From assembly GCF_049896245.1 (NCBI RefSeq), contig NZ_JAFCTX010000002.1, forward strand, positions 133,214 to 197,213: DNA of 64,000 nucleotides, given 5' to 3'. Positions 34,073 through 43,244 of this stretch are shown here, piece after piece. Position numbers and translations under genes: made by a program. This DNA is from Cypionkella sp049896245 (GTDB lineage Bacteria > Pseudomonadota > Alphaproteobacteria > Rhodobacterales > Rhodobacteraceae). Below the pieces are notes generated by a model that was not told the DNA's origin, did not search any database, and was given only the letters and a program-made list of their open reading frames with translations. Position 1 is the stretch's first letter. Each line of letters starts with the position of its first letter.

Positions 34073-35335
34073 ATGAGCTCTCCCATTTCGCATACCCCCG
34101 CCCCGCATCCCGCCGATGACGCCGACACCGGTTCCGAAACCGTATCGCGCCGCTATCCCATCGTTCGCTTGCGTCCCAAAGCCGAGGCCCGCGCGTTGCG
34201 TCACGGCTTCCCATGGGTTTATGCCGATGAACTGGTGACGGACAGGCGGACCAATAACCTTGCCCCCGGCGCTTTGGCGATTTTGGTCGATGCGGATCGC
34301 CGCGATCTGGGTCTGGTCACGGTCAACACCAATTCCAAAATTATCGCCCGGATGCTGGATCGCAACCCCGAAGCCGAACTCGATCAGGCATGGTTTGAGG
34401 CGAAACTCACCCGCGCTTTCTCACTGCGCGACCGTTTGTATGACCAGCCGTTCTACCGTCTGGTGCATGCCGAGGCCGATGGTCTGCCCGGCATCGTCAT
34501 CGACCGTTTCGGCGATACCGCAGTGATCCAACCCAATGCCGCTTGGGCCGAGGCGCATCTTTCGGTGCTGGTCGCGGCTTTACAGGCGGTCACCGGCGTT
34601 ACAACCGTGGTCAAAAACGCCACCGGGCGTTCGCGCGGGCTGGAAGGGCTGAACGAGGAAAATCTGGTGCTGGTGGGCGGGGTGTCTGCCCCGATCCAAG
34701 TGCCGATGAACGGTGCTATCTATTTGGCTGACGTGACCGGAGGCCAGAAAACCGGGCTGTTCTTCGACCAACGCCCGAACCACGCCTTTGCTGCAGGCTT
34801 CGCCAAGGGCGCAAAAGTGCTGGATATGTTCGCCCATGTCGGCGGCTTTGGTTTGGCGGCTTTGGCCAATGGCGCGGCTTCGGTTCTGGCCGTGGATGCC
34901 TCGGCCCCGGCCTTGGCGCTGGCAGGGCAGGGTGCCGAGGCTTCGGGCTTTGCCGACCGCTTCACCACCCGCCAAGGTGACGCCTTCGACGTGCTGGAAG
35001 CTTTGGGCGCAGAGCGCGCGCAGTTTGATCTGGTGATCTGCGATCCGCCCGCTTTCGCGCCCGCCAAACCGGCTTTGGAAGCTGGCCTGCGCGCCTACGA
35101 ACGCATCGCCCGGCTCGCCGCCCCATTGGTCGCCCCCGGCGGCTATCTGGTGCTGTGCTCGTGCAGCCATGCCGCTGACCTCGCCTCGTTCCGCAACGCA
35201 TCTGCGCGCGGCATCGGGCGCGGTGGCCGACGTGGTCAACTGCTACACACAGGCTTCGCAGGCCCCGATCACCCGATGCTGCCGCAACTGGCGGAAAGCG
35301 GCTATCTCAAGGCCCTGTTCTTCCGGCTCGATTAA
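34073..35335 (+). CDS. RlmI-like class I rRNA methyltransferase
   Basis: The 420-residue protein resembles RlmI, which methylates C1962 of 23S rRNA at C5. A PUA domain (RLRPKAEARALRHGFPWVYADEL) is followed by FYRLVHAEADGLPGIVIDRFG, and a Rossmann SAM domain has GGQKTGLFFDQRPN, VLDMFAHVGGFGLAAL and the catalytic DPPAFAPAK. The N-terminal 25 residues are a low-complexity extension (PAPHPADDAD), and a later start is possible. Confidence 0.85.
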   Translation: MSSPISHTPAPHPADDADTGSETVSRRYPIVRLRPKAEARALRHGFPWVYADELVTDRRTNNLAPGALAILVDADRRDLGLVTVNTNSKIIARMLDRNPEAELDQAWFEAKLTRAFSLRDRLYDQPFYRLVHAEADGLPGIVIDRFGDTAVIQPNAAWAEAHLSVLVAALQAVTGVTTVVKNATGRSRGLEGLNEENLVLVGGVSAPIQVPMNGAIYLADVTGGQKTGLFFDQRPNHAFAAGFAKGAKVLDMFAHVGGFGLAALANGAASVLAVDASAPALALAGQGAEASGFADRFTTRQGDAFDVLEALGAERAQFDLVICDPPAFAPAKPALEAGLRAYERIARLAAPLVAPGGYLVLCSCSHAADLASFRNASARGIGRGGRRGQLLHTGFAGPDHPMLPQLAESGYLKALFFRLD

Positions 35336-35422
35336 AGTGGTTTGCGTTTTCTCTCCACAAAGTAAATCGAAAAGTGCCGATATCTTCGGGCGCTTTTTGA
35401 TGCAATTCAAACGTGAACCGCT

Positions 35423-35971
35423 GTGAAAGCCGTCCTCGACGCCTGCGTTTTATACCCCACCGTGCTGCGGGAAATCCTGCTGGGCGTGGCGGGGAAGGGG
35501 CTGTATGAGGCGCTGTGGTCTGACCGCATCCTGCGCGAATGGACCCGTGCTGTAGCCAAGATCGGCCCCGACGCGCAGGCGCAAGCCGAGATCGAAGCCA
35601 ATCTGCTGCGCGCTGCCTTCCCGCGCGGTTGCGTGCGCGAACAACCCAATATCGAAGCCCGCCTGCTGCTGCCTGACCCCAACGACGTACATGTGTTGGC
35701 CATCGCCATCGCGGGCCACGCCGATTGCATCGTCACCTTCAACGCCAAGGATTTCCCCCGCCACCTGCTGGCCGAAGAAGGGCTGGAGCGCCGCGATCCT
35801 GATGGTTTGCTCTGGCAAATGTGGTCGTTTCACCCCCGCGAGGTGGCAGAGGTGGTCGCTCATGTCCACGCCACAGCAGAAGCGATGAAGGGCGAAGCTA
35901 TCCCGCTGAAATCCCTGTTGAAACGCGCGCAACTGCCGAAGCTCGCCAAGGCGATTTTGGCAGAGACGTAG
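35423..35971 (+). CDS. Orphan PIN domain protein
   Basis: The 182-residue protein has a PIN nuclease fold: the first acidic residue in KAVLDACVLYPT, an acidic/His region LPDPNDVHVLAIAIAGHADCIVTFN, and DFP following. PIN_3 proteins are usually toxins paired with a small antitoxin; only 87 bp separates it from the upstream gene and no antitoxin frame is seen on either side. The start is GTG at 35423 with a poor ribosome site. It may be a domesticated RNase. Confidence 0.78.
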   Translation: MKAVLDACVLYPTVLREILLGVAGKGLYEALWSDRILREWTRAVAKIGPDAQAQAEIEANLLRAAFPRGCVREQPNIEARLLLPDPNDVHVLAIAIAGHADCIVTFNAKDFPRHLLAEEGLERRDPDGLLWQMWSFHPREVAEVVAHVHATAEAMKGEAIPLKSLLKRAQLPKLAKAILAET

Positions 35972-36016
35972 GCCGGAGTTCACTACGCCAATCGTTGCGG
36001 CGGGGTGAACCCCGCC

Positions 36017-36703
36017 CTACCCATCCCGCCAACGTGCGTCCAAAACCTCAATCGCGGCGATACGGTCATCGGTTTTCGGATGGCTTAAAAGCCAGGCCGG
36101 GGTGCCAGCGCCCGCAGCCCCGGTCAGCGCGGAAAGCTTGCGAAACAGCGACACCTGCGGGCCCACACCGATCCCCGCCTTCACCAATAAAGCCGCCGCG
36201 TAGGCATCCGCCTCAAACTCATCGCGCCGCGACATATGCGCCATCAACGCGCCCGAAATCATATTTGCGATCCACACCCCAATCCCCGGCAAAAAGCGAT
36301 TGAGCAGCGCCGACAGCATCACGAACACCGCGTTCTGCCCGGTGAAATCAATCATCCGCCGCCGGGTATGGCCCAACGCCACATGGCCCAACTCGTGTGC
36401 GATCACCGAGGCGAGTTCGGCATCCGAAACCTCGCCCTTCGCCTTGCGGTCCAGAAAGCCTTGCGTCAGATAAATCTGCCCATCGGGTGCGGCAAGGCCA
36501 TTGACCGCTTCAATCTGGTACACATTGACCTTGATCTGCGGCAGTTCCAACGCCACCGCCAGTTTGTGCGCCAAGGCCAGCAGCCCCGGATCGCGCAACG
36601 GCTGGCTTTGCTCGGCCAGCATCTTTTTGGTGCGCCAAACCGAAAAGCGCATCATCAGCAGGCCGTAGCCAATCGCCAGCAGAAAGGGGAGAAATTTCAA
36701 CAT
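36017..36703 (-). CDS. M48 family metallopeptidase (HtpX/YggG-like)
   Basis: The 228-residue membrane protein has an N-terminal helix (about 3-19), the zinc motif HELGH at residues 103-107, a second helix pair (about 118-150), and the third-ligand region RRDEFEADAYAA. It is much shorter than HtpX and lacks TPR repeats. M48 peptidases degrade damaged membrane or periplasmic proteins. The ATG at 36703 was chosen to start at the first helix. Confidence 0.85.
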   Translation of the reverse strand: MLKFLPFLLAIGYGLLMMRFSVWRTKKMLAEQSQPLRDPGLLALAHKLAVALELPQIKVNVYQIEAVNGLAAPDGQIYLTQGFLDRKAKGEVSDAELASVIAHELGHVALGHTRRRMIDFTGQNAVFVMLSALLNRFLPGIGVWIANMISGALMAHMSRRDEFEADAYAAALLVKAGIGVGPQVSLFRKLSALTGAAGAGTPAWLLSHPKTDDRIAAIEVLDARWRDG

Positions 36704-36785
36704 GTCACGGATATGGGGCAGCGGGGGCGCACCGCAAGCCAAGCTTGGCTGATTTGCCGCGGTGTGCTGTCGCAGCCGCCCGTCA

Positions 36786-37967
36786 TCAACGCAACGCCTT
36801 GATCCCGCGAGAGATCCCCTCCAGCGTCATCGGCACCATGCAGCCTGCAAAAATCTGCCCGATCAACCGGATCGACTGGGTGTAGCCCCAATGCGCCTCG
36901 GGCACCGGGTTAATCCACAAATGGTTCGGCCAGCGGTCGCAGGCGCGTTGCAACCAAACCTGCCCGGCCTCGGCGTTCCAATGCTCATTCGCCCCACCCG
37001 GATGCAAAATCTCATAGGGGCTCATCGAGGCATCGCCGACGAAAATGCATTTGTAATCCGCGCCATAGGTCCGCAGCACCTCGGCGGTCGAAGTCTGCGC
37101 ACCCCAGCGCCGCGCGTTGTCGCGCCAAACGCCCTCATACAGACAGTTGTGGAAATAGAACGGCACCAGATGCTTGAATTCGGCGCGGGCGGCGGAAAAC
37201 AACTCCTCCATCACCTTGATGTAAGGGTCCATCGAGCCGCCAATATCAAGGAATAACAGCACCTTGACGGCATTGCGCCGCTCGGGTCGCACCTGCACAT
37301 CCAGCCAGCCATGTTCAGCCGTGGCGCGGATGGTGCCGTCCAGATCCAACTCCTCAGCCGCCCCCGTTCGCGCCCATTTCCGCAAGCGACGCAGCGCCAC
37401 TTTGATATTGCGGGTGCCGAGTTCGACCTGATCATCCAGATTGCGAAACTCGCGCTTGTCCCAGACCTTCACCGCGCGCTGATGGCGGCTTTCACTTTGC
37501 CCAATCCGCACGCCTTCCGGGTTGTAGCCATAAGCGCCAAACGGCGAGGTGCCCGCTGTGCCGATCCATTTATTGCCGCCCTGATGACGGTGCTTTTGTT
37601 CCGCCAAACGCTGCTTCAAAGTCTCGATCAGCTTGTCAAAACCGCCCAAAGCCGCAATCGCCGCGCGCTCCTCCGCCGTCAGGTGCTTTTCCGCCAGCTT
37701 CTCCAGCCAAGCCGCTGGCATGTCCAGCGCTTGCAACACCTCTGCCTCAGAAACTGCCTCCAAGCCACTGAAACTATAGCCGAAAGCCCGGTCATAGCGG
37801 TCGATGTGACGCTCGTCCTTCACCATTGTCAGACGGCCCAGATGATAGAATCCTTCCGCGTCATAGGTCACCAGACCCGCCGCCAGCCCTTCCAGAAACG
37901 CCAGATATTCGCGCAAAGATACCGGCACGCCTTCTTTCCGCAACGCCTGAAAGAACGGCAGGAACAT
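36786..37967 (-). CDS. CoxE-like VWA domain protein
   Basis: The 393-residue protein begins MFLPFFQALRKEGVPVSLREYL and has a long helical part, then a C-terminal von Willebrand A domain with a MIDAS motif DIGGSMD near residue 240. It matches the CoxE/VWA partners of MoxR ATPases, which act as chaperones for metalloenzyme assembly. The MoxR gene is at 40452, about 2.5 kb away on the same strand, separated by a small membrane gene and a lipoprotein gene. Confidence 0.87.
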   Translation of the reverse strand: MFLPFFQALRKEGVPVSLREYLAFLEGLAAGLVTYDAEGFYHLGRLTMVKDERHIDRYDRAFGYSFSGLEAVSEAEVLQALDMPAAWLEKLAEKHLTAEERAAIAALGGFDKLIETLKQRLAEQKHRHQGGNKWIGTAGTSPFGAYGYNPEGVRIGQSESRHQRAVKVWDKREFRNLDDQVELGTRNIKVALRRLRKWARTGAAEELDLDGTIRATAEHGWLDVQVRPERRNAVKVLLFLDIGGSMDPYIKVMEELFSAARAEFKHLVPFYFHNCLYEGVWRDNARRWGAQTSTAEVLRTYGADYKCIFVGDASMSPYEILHPGGANEHWNAEAGQVWLQRACDRWPNHLWINPVPEAHWGYTQSIRLIGQIFAGCMVPMTLEGISRGIKALR

Positions 37968-37970
37968 CGC

Positions 37971-38141
37971 TTACCCCGCCAAAGTCCGGTGCAGATAGAT
38001 CGTCAGGAACAGCCCGATCAGCGCCAGCATGATCGCATAAGCCGCGCCATATTGCAGCATATCCAAGCCGCGCCCACCGCGCCGTTTGGCACTGAACGCG
38101 CCATAGATCGCACCGATCAGTAACCCAGCCAAAACGATCAC
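37971..38141 (-). CDS. Small two-helix membrane protein
   Basis: This 56-residue protein consists of two hydrophobic segments (VIVLAGLLIGAIYGAF and AYAIMLALIGLFLTIYL) around a basic loop AKRRGGRGLDMLQ. The GTG at 38141, with AAAGGGGC upstream, gives relatives' length; the frame is open from 38171. It lies 3 bp upstream of the CoxE-like gene and is probably co-transcribed. No function is known. Confidence 0.7.
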   Translation of the reverse strand: MIVLAGLLIGAIYGAFSAKRRGGRGLDMLQYGAAYAIMLALIGLFLTIYLHRTLAG

Positions 38142-38189
38142 GGCCTGCCCCTTTGCTGGGACAGGCCGCAAAAGACCAATGCCCCGAAA

Positions 38190-39563
38190 TTATCCCCGAT
38201 GCCCGCGCGCGCCCAGATTGGCAATCTCTGCCATCCGTCCGCGCACCTGACGCTCCGAGCCGAAGCCATAACGCGCCCAGCCCAGAGTGTCGAGACGCAA
38301 GGCCCGTGCCTCAGTGACGCGGCCCTCGTTCTCCAACGCTTCGGCCTTGATCAGCATCAGCGTCGCCAGCAACGAGGCGTTTTCGGCGCGTTTTGCCACC
38401 GGGATCGAGCGATCCGCAAAGGCAATCGCCTGATCAGGCTGCCCTGCCGCCAGCGCAATCGCCGCCAACTGCATATCGACATGCGCCAGTTGCACCTGCG
38501 CGCCGGGAATACTGCGGTAAACACGGGCGGCCTCGGTCAGCGCCGCCACCGCCTGCGTTGGGTCCGAACTTGCCATAGCGCGGCCCTTGGCATAATAGCT
38601 GAAGCCCAGCCGCGCATCATGCCAACCCTGCGCCATCGCAATCTGCAACATCATATCCGCCGAACGCAGCCGGGCCGCATTGCCGCCGCGCGGTCCAAAC
38701 GTGCCCTCAACCGCCGCAATCCACGAGCGCGGGGCGATCTGCTTGAACGTGCCGCTGGCAATATTTCCGGCCGGGTTCATCCGAGCCAACATGCCGGGCA
38801 GATATTTCGCGGCCTCGGCCTCATTCATGCCATTGCGCAGCTCGGGTGCGTAATGCAGCCGCAGCATCAGCATATCTGATCCGGTCAGTACCGAGTTGAA
38901 ATTGTCATCGTTGAACACCGAATCCGTCAGCCGATACAGATCGTTCAGCGGCCCCATGGCTTGCGCGGTTTCCTCGTTCAGACAATCGCGCACCTCTTGT
39001 GGCGACACATCAGACGGCGCGAAGATCGCGACATGCTCGCGCTTGGTCATTGTGGTCCAATCCACCTTTGGGCCATTGCGCTCGGCTTTGTATTCGGCCC
39101 AAGACTGCACGCGCGGCACCACGAAACAGGCGGCCATCGGCACCACTTTGGCCATCTGGGCGCGGGGCTGGAATTCAATGGTGATCGAGGCGCTCTCGCC
39201 GGGTTTGGCAAAGCTGACCGGCAGACCAGCCTCGGCGCGGAAGCGCTTGATCAGGCGCGACATTTCGGCGGGCGCGGTGGGTGGCACATCGCCTGTCAGC
39301 TTGACCGTGATCGGGCCTTCAAAGCGCGAGAAATTCGGGATCGCCCGGCCGCTTTCCATCCGAAATTCCAGATCAAGGAAATCATGCGCGATCTCGGCAT
39401 TAGAGCGGGCCGGCCCGGTGGTGGCCACCGACCCAAATCCTTGCATCGCAGGCAAGCCAACGCCGGTTGTGCCCGCTTCAGTGTAGCTTTTGGAAACCTG
39501 TGCTGACGGGGCAGGCATACAGGCAGTCAGGCCGAGAACGGCGATCATGGATATCAGGCGCAT
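38190..39563 (-). CDS. DUF2927 domain lipoprotein
   Basis: The 457-residue protein has a lipoprotein signal with lipobox LGLTAC (cysteine near residue 15). A DUF2927 region follows, with RSNAEIAHDFLDLEFRMESGR, HVAIFAPSDVSPQEVRDCLNEETAQAMGPLNDLYRLTDSVFNDDN split over about 60-240. The last third is helical with TPR-like repeats (QPDQAIAFADRSIPVAKR). The function is unknown. The start at 39563 is chosen to begin at the signal. Confidence 0.83.
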   Translation of the reverse strand: MRLISMIAVLGLTACMPAPSAQVSKSYTEAGTTGVGLPAMQGFGSVATTGPARSNAEIAHDFLDLEFRMESGRAIPNFSRFEGPITVKLTGDVPPTAPAEMSRLIKRFRAEAGLPVSFAKPGESASITIEFQPRAQMAKVVPMAACFVVPRVQSWAEYKAERNGPKVDWTTMTKREHVAIFAPSDVSPQEVRDCLNEETAQAMGPLNDLYRLTDSVFNDDNFNSVLTGSDMLMLRLHYAPELRNGMNEAEAAKYLPGMLARMNPAGNIASGTFKQIAPRSWIAAVEGTFGPRGGNAARLRSADMMLQIAMAQGWHDARLGFSYYAKGRAMASSDPTQAVAALTEAARVYRSIPGAQVQLAHVDMQLAAIALAAGQPDQAIAFADRSIPVAKRAENASLLATLMLIKAEALENEGRVTEARALRLDTLGWARYGFGSERQVRGRMAEIANLGARGHRG

Positions 39564-40451
39564 GGGCTGGCAGACCATTCATACAAGGTTTCAGAGGCCG
39601 CAGCGGCCCCCTGTCAATTGGTGAAGCGTGGCGGGACGCGCGCAAAACCCCGGTCAGACCTTTGGTGTCAGATGCCCCCGCATCCAGCCCCAAAGCCTTG
39701 CCCAACCAGTCCTTCGCTTGCATCTTCACCGCGCCGTCACCCTTCACCCCACACCACGCCCGCCGGAGCAGACCGACGGTTGTGGCGGGATGAAGGGCCC
39801 GGTTTGGCAAGCAAAGCGCGCGTCCCGTAGCACCTCTGCCTCCAGTCATGGGCCTCCTGCCTGCAATGATCGCCAATCCACCGAGCAGCGGCAGATTGGC
39901 CTGACCTTTGCTCTGCGCTGCGCGCATCCGGTGGCAGATCACCGAAGGCGCAGCCGCTTTGCCGACGCACCGCCACCCAATCAGGGCGACTTGGCAGAGG
40001 GGCAAAGGCAGGGCGTAAGTCATTGGAACTCATTGCAGTTAGGAAGCTCACTCATCAGGCGAGACAACAGGCTTGCAGTGTCAGTTTTCGGGCATGATCA
40101 TGTCAATCTTTAGGATTCCGCACAAAATCCCAGAGTCTACCTATGGATGGTTGCCGAAGCGGAAACGCCATATTATCCACAAATGACTCGCCATATATTT
40201 CACTATATTTCATAAATCTCAATTTTCGTTACCGAATTGTGGCAAGACTATGGCTAAACCACGGCAGAATCGCCTGATTCTCGATTCTTCATGCACAATC
40301 CTGCGAACCATCGGTGATTGTCGCTGTCCATGCAGAGTGCCTGCCCCAATCACCCCGCCGCCCCGGATTTGATCCGGGGCCCCTGCCTCGCGCCACGCAT
40401 GAGGCCCCGGATCAAGTCCGGGGCGGCGGGGGAGGTGTGGCGCGCGACGCT
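39564..40451. other. Gene-poor region of about 890 bp
   Basis: Frames exist in both directions (up to 181 codons at 39478-40023 on the minus strand), but none shows a ribosome site, a domain, or conservation that I recognise, and the longest overlaps the lipoprotein start. Positions 40040-40310 are clearly richer in A+T than the rest of the window (for example ATATTTCACTATATTTCATA). A large inverted repeat lies at 40353-40431. Confidence 0.55.
40353..40431. repeat. 29-bp inverted repeat
   Basis: Arms 40353-40381 (CCCCGCCGCCCCGGATTTGA..) and 40403-40431 pair at 28 of 29 positions around a 21-base loop. It lies 20 bp after the leftward moxR stop and is probably its terminator or an RNA-stabilising hairpin. 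The core is shared with the hairpin at 25913. Confidence 0.75.
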
Positions 40452-41291
40452 CTAGCGTTGCCCGCGTGCCATAAACGCCAGCCGCTCAAACAGATGCACG
40501 TCCTGCTCGTTCTTCAGCAAAGCACCATGCAGTTTCGGCAGGCTATGCTTGCCATCCCGCCTCAGATCCTCTGGCGCCAGATCCTCGGCCAGCAGCAGTT
40601 TTAACCAATCCAGCACTTCCGAGGTCGAGGGCTTTTTCTTTAACCCCGGCGTCTCCCTGATTTCAAAGAACTGCGTCAGCGCGGTTGTCAGCAGCGCGGG
40701 CTTAATGTCGGGGAAGTGAACCTTCACAATCGCCGCCAACACATCCGCATCCGGGAAGCGGATGTAGTGGAAAAAACAGCGCCGCAAAAACGCATCCGGC
40801 AGTTCTTTTTCGTTGTTCGAGGTGATGATCACCACCGGGCGGTGCAGGGCGCGCACGGTCTCGCCGGTCTCATAAACATGAAACTCCATCCTGTCGAGTT
40901 CCTGCAACAGATCATTGGGAAACTCGATATCCGCCTTGTCGATCTCATCAATCAGCAAAACCACGCGGGCGGGGGCGGTGAACGCCTGCCACAGCTTGCC
41001 ACGGCGGATGTAGTTGGAAACCTCATGCACCCGCGCTTCGCCGAGCTGACTATCACGCAACCGGCTGACCGCATCGTATTCATAAAGCCCCTGTTGCGCC
41101 TTGGTTGTGGACTTCACATGCCACTCAATCAGCGGCATCTCCAATGCTGTTGCCACCTGCCGCGCCAGTTCGGTCTTGCCCGTCCCCGGCTCGCCCTTCA
41201 CCAGCAAGGGGCGCTGCAAGGTCACCGCTGCATTGACCGCAACGCCCAGATCCTCTGCGACAATATAGCGGTCGGTTGAGTTAAATTTCAT
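40452..41291 (-). CDS. MoxR-family AAA+ ATPase
   Basis: The 279-residue protein has Walker A GEPGTGKT at residues 33-40, Walker B LLIDEIDKAD, sensor IITSNNEKELPDAFLRRC and a C-terminal lid. MoxR ATPases work with VWA proteins in metal-centre insertion and complex assembly. The CoxE-like VWA gene lies downstream on the same strand. Start 41291 (MKFNSTDRYIVAED) fits relatives; the frame is open from 41354. It is divergent from dksA. Confidence 0.9.
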   Translation of the reverse strand: MKFNSTDRYIVAEDLGVAVNAAVTLQRPLLVKGEPGTGKTELARQVATALEMPLIEWHVKSTTKAQQGLYEYDAVSRLRDSQLGEARVHEVSNYIRRGKLWQAFTAPARVVLLIDEIDKADIEFPNDLLQELDRMEFHVYETGETVRALHRPVVIITSNNEKELPDAFLRRCFFHYIRFPDADVLAAIVKVHFPDIKPALLTTALTQFFEIRETPGLKKKPSTSEVLDWLKLLLAEDLAPEDLRRDGKHSLPKLHGALLKNEQDVHLFERLAFMARGQR

Positions 41292-41462
41292 AGGATTTCC
41301 AAGCCACTGTATAAAGGTCGGACAAACCTTAAAGCCCACGCGAATTTGTCGCAACCGCTAGTGACAAAGCTTTCCGATTCCTTTAGATGCACGCCCATGC
41401 AGGAGCGCGTCATGACCATAGCCCACCTGGCAGCGCATCCTGAGAAATGGGAGAGTGCTGCA

Positions 41463-41885
41463 ATGAAAGCCGAAACCTTCTTGCCAGACGATTATCGTCC
41501 TGCCGAGGATGAGCCTTTCATGAACGACCGGCAGCTGGAATATTTCCGCCGCAAGCTGCTGACCTGGAAGCAAGAGCTGCAAGGCCAATCCGCCGAAACC
41601 ATCGACAACCTGCAAGACAGTGGCCGCAACGTCCCCGACATCGCCGACCGTGCGTCCGAGGAAACCGACCGCGCGCTGGAATTGCGCACCCGCGACCGTC
41701 AGCGCAAACTGGTGTCCAAGATCGACGCCGCCTTGCGCCGGATCGACGCCAACGAGTTCGGCTATTGCGAAATGACCGGCGAGCCGATCAGCCTGAAACG
41801 GCTGGATGCCCGCCCGATCGCCACGATGACGCTGGAAGCGCAAGAAAAGCACGAGCGCCGCGAGAAGGTCCACCGCGACGATTGA
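41463..41885 (+). CDS. dksA: DksA, one-cysteine variant
   Basis: DksA binds RNA polymerase and works with ppGpp in the stringent response. The 140 residues have the coiled coil (about 20-95) with the acidic tip DIADRAS and the globular end. The zinc finger is degenerate: C102, then T105, T123 and A126 occupy the other three cysteine positions. Such single-Cys DksA proteins are known and functional in Rhodobacter sphaeroides. ATG 41463 has GGGAGAG 8 bases upstream, so longer frames from 41346 or 41403 are unlikely. Confidence 0.9.
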   Translation: MKAETFLPDDYRPAEDEPFMNDRQLEYFRRKLLTWKQELQGQSAETIDNLQDSGRNVPDIADRASEETDRALELRTRDRQRKLVSKIDAALRRIDANEFGYCEMTGEPISLKRLDARPIATMTLEAQEKHERREKVHRDD

Positions 41886-41920
41886 GCCGCTTGCGGCGCA
41901 GCAAGCAATGCGAAACAGAT

Positions 41921-41946
41921 AACGCCGGGCCCTAGGGTTCGGCGTT
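41921..41946 (+). terminator. Hairpin after dksA
   Basis: AACGCCG and CGGCGTT form a 7-bp stem around a 12-base loop, 36 bp after the dksA stop and just before the next start. There is no strong T-run, so it may only weaken read-through. Confidence 0.4.
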
Positions 41947-41964
41947 CTCATTAGGGGGCTTAGG

Positions 41965-43146
41965 ATGAGCATCGCAGGGCAACCGATCACGATACTGGGC
42001 GCAGGCGTCGGCGGTCTGGCTGCAGCCCTCGCTCTGGCGCAAAAGGGCGCGGAAGTCACCGTGCTAGAGCAAGCCGATGCCATTCGCGAGATCGGCGCGG
42101 GCCTGCAAATCTCGCCCAATGGCGCTGCGGTGCTGCGGGCTTTGGGCTTGGGTGCTGCCCTTGATGCCGCCTCGATGCGGGCGCAAGCGGTAGAGTTGCG
42201 CGATGGCCGCGACGGCGATCTGGTGCTGCGCCTCGATCTCGCCCGCTTGCGCCCACAGCAGGGCTACCATTTCCTGCACCGCGCCGATCTGATTGACCTT
42301 CTCGCCAAAGCCGCCCGTGCCGCCGGTGTGCAAATCCGTTTGCTGCAAAAGATCGAAACCGTCGATCTGTCCGGCCCACGCCCGCGCATACTCACTGCCC
42401 ATGGTGCCGAATCCCACCCCAGCCTGCTGATCGGTGCCGATGGCCTGCATTCCAAAACCCGCGCAGCCCTCAACGGCAAAACCGCGCCCTTCTTCACCCG
42501 CCACGTCGCATGGCGCTGCATCATCCCCGCCGAGCCCAACGCCGCCCCGGTGGCCGAGGTCCACATGGGGGCAGGCCGCCATCTGGTCAGCTACCCTTTG
42601 CGTGGTGGCACCCTGCGCAACATCGTCGCTGTGGAAGAACGCAACGCTTGGGTCGAAGAAAGCTGGTCGCTGCGCGACGATTCGCTTGAGATGAAACTGG
42701 CGTTTGAGGATTTTAGCCCCCGCGTGCAAAGCTGGCTCGACCAAGCGCAGGATGTCTATGTCTGGGGCCTGTTCCGCCATCCTGTCGCGCAGGTCTGGCA
42801 TAAATTTCTGCCTGAAGGGGCCGCCGTCATCCTCGGCGACGCCGCCCACCCAACGCTGCCCTTCCTCGCCCAAGGCGCCTCGATGGCGCTGGAGGATGCC
42901 TGGCTGCTGGCCGATCGTCTCGCACACCTGCCCGTGCCGCAAGCCCTCACCGCCTACCAATCCGCCCGCAAGCCGCGCTGCAGCCGCATCGTTGCCGCCG
43001 CCAATGGCAATGCGAAGACCTATCACCTGTCCGGCCTGCAACGCGGCGTCGCCCACACCGCCCTGCGGCTTGGAAGCAAGATCGCCCCCAACCTCGCTTT
43101 GAGCCGCTTTGACTGGCTTTACGACTACGACGTCACACAAAGTTGA
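41965..43146 (+). CDS. FAD-dependent aromatic monooxygenase
   Basis: The 393-residue protein is a class A flavin monooxygenase: GxGxxG in ILGAGVGGLAAALALAQKG at residue 10, the DG motif LIGADGLHSKTRAAL, and the GD motif VILGDAAHPTLPFLAQGASMALEDA. It is closest in pattern to salicylate/3-hydroxybenzoate/6-hydroxynicotinate hydroxylases; no aromatic cluster is around it, so the substrate is unknown. GGGGGCTTAGG precedes the ATG at 41965. Confidence 0.88.
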   Translation: MSIAGQPITILGAGVGGLAAALALAQKGAEVTVLEQADAIREIGAGLQISPNGAAVLRALGLGAALDAASMRAQAVELRDGRDGDLVLRLDLARLRPQQGYHFLHRADLIDLLAKAARAAGVQIRLLQKIETVDLSGPRPRILTAHGAESHPSLLIGADGLHSKTRAALNGKTAPFFTRHVAWRCIIPAEPNAAPVAEVHMGAGRHLVSYPLRGGTLRNIVAVEERNAWVEESWSLRDDSLEMKLAFEDFSPRVQSWLDQAQDVYVWGLFRHPVAQVWHKFLPEGAAVILGDAAHPTLPFLAQGASMALEDAWLLADRLAHLPVPQALTAYQSARKPRCSRIVAAANGNAKTYHLSGLQRGVAHTALRLGSKIAPNLALSRFDWLYDYDVTQS

Positions 43147-43153
43147 CGCTCAG

Positions 43154-43232
43154 GTCATCCTCTCTGCTCAAATATCCCCGCCGGAGGCTTCTTGGGCCAA
43201 TGCGGGATGCCTCCGGCGGGAGTATTTTTGCC
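43154..43232. repeat. Dispersed hairpin element between convergent genes
   Basis: Contains the shared sequence GTCATCCTCTCTGCTC, then AAATATCCCCGCCGGAGGC (arm, ends 43198), and GCCTCCGGCGGGAGTATTTTT (from 43209), a hairpin of about 18 bp with two mismatches plus a T-run. It separates two convergent FAD-enzyme genes and probably terminates both. Confidence 0.78.
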
Positions 43233-43244
43233 AAGATGAAAGTC

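Noticed and set aside
39478..40023. 181-codon minus-strand frame upstream of the DUF2927 lipoprotein
   Set aside because: It overlaps the lipoprotein start by 85 bp, has no ribosome site and no recognisable domain.
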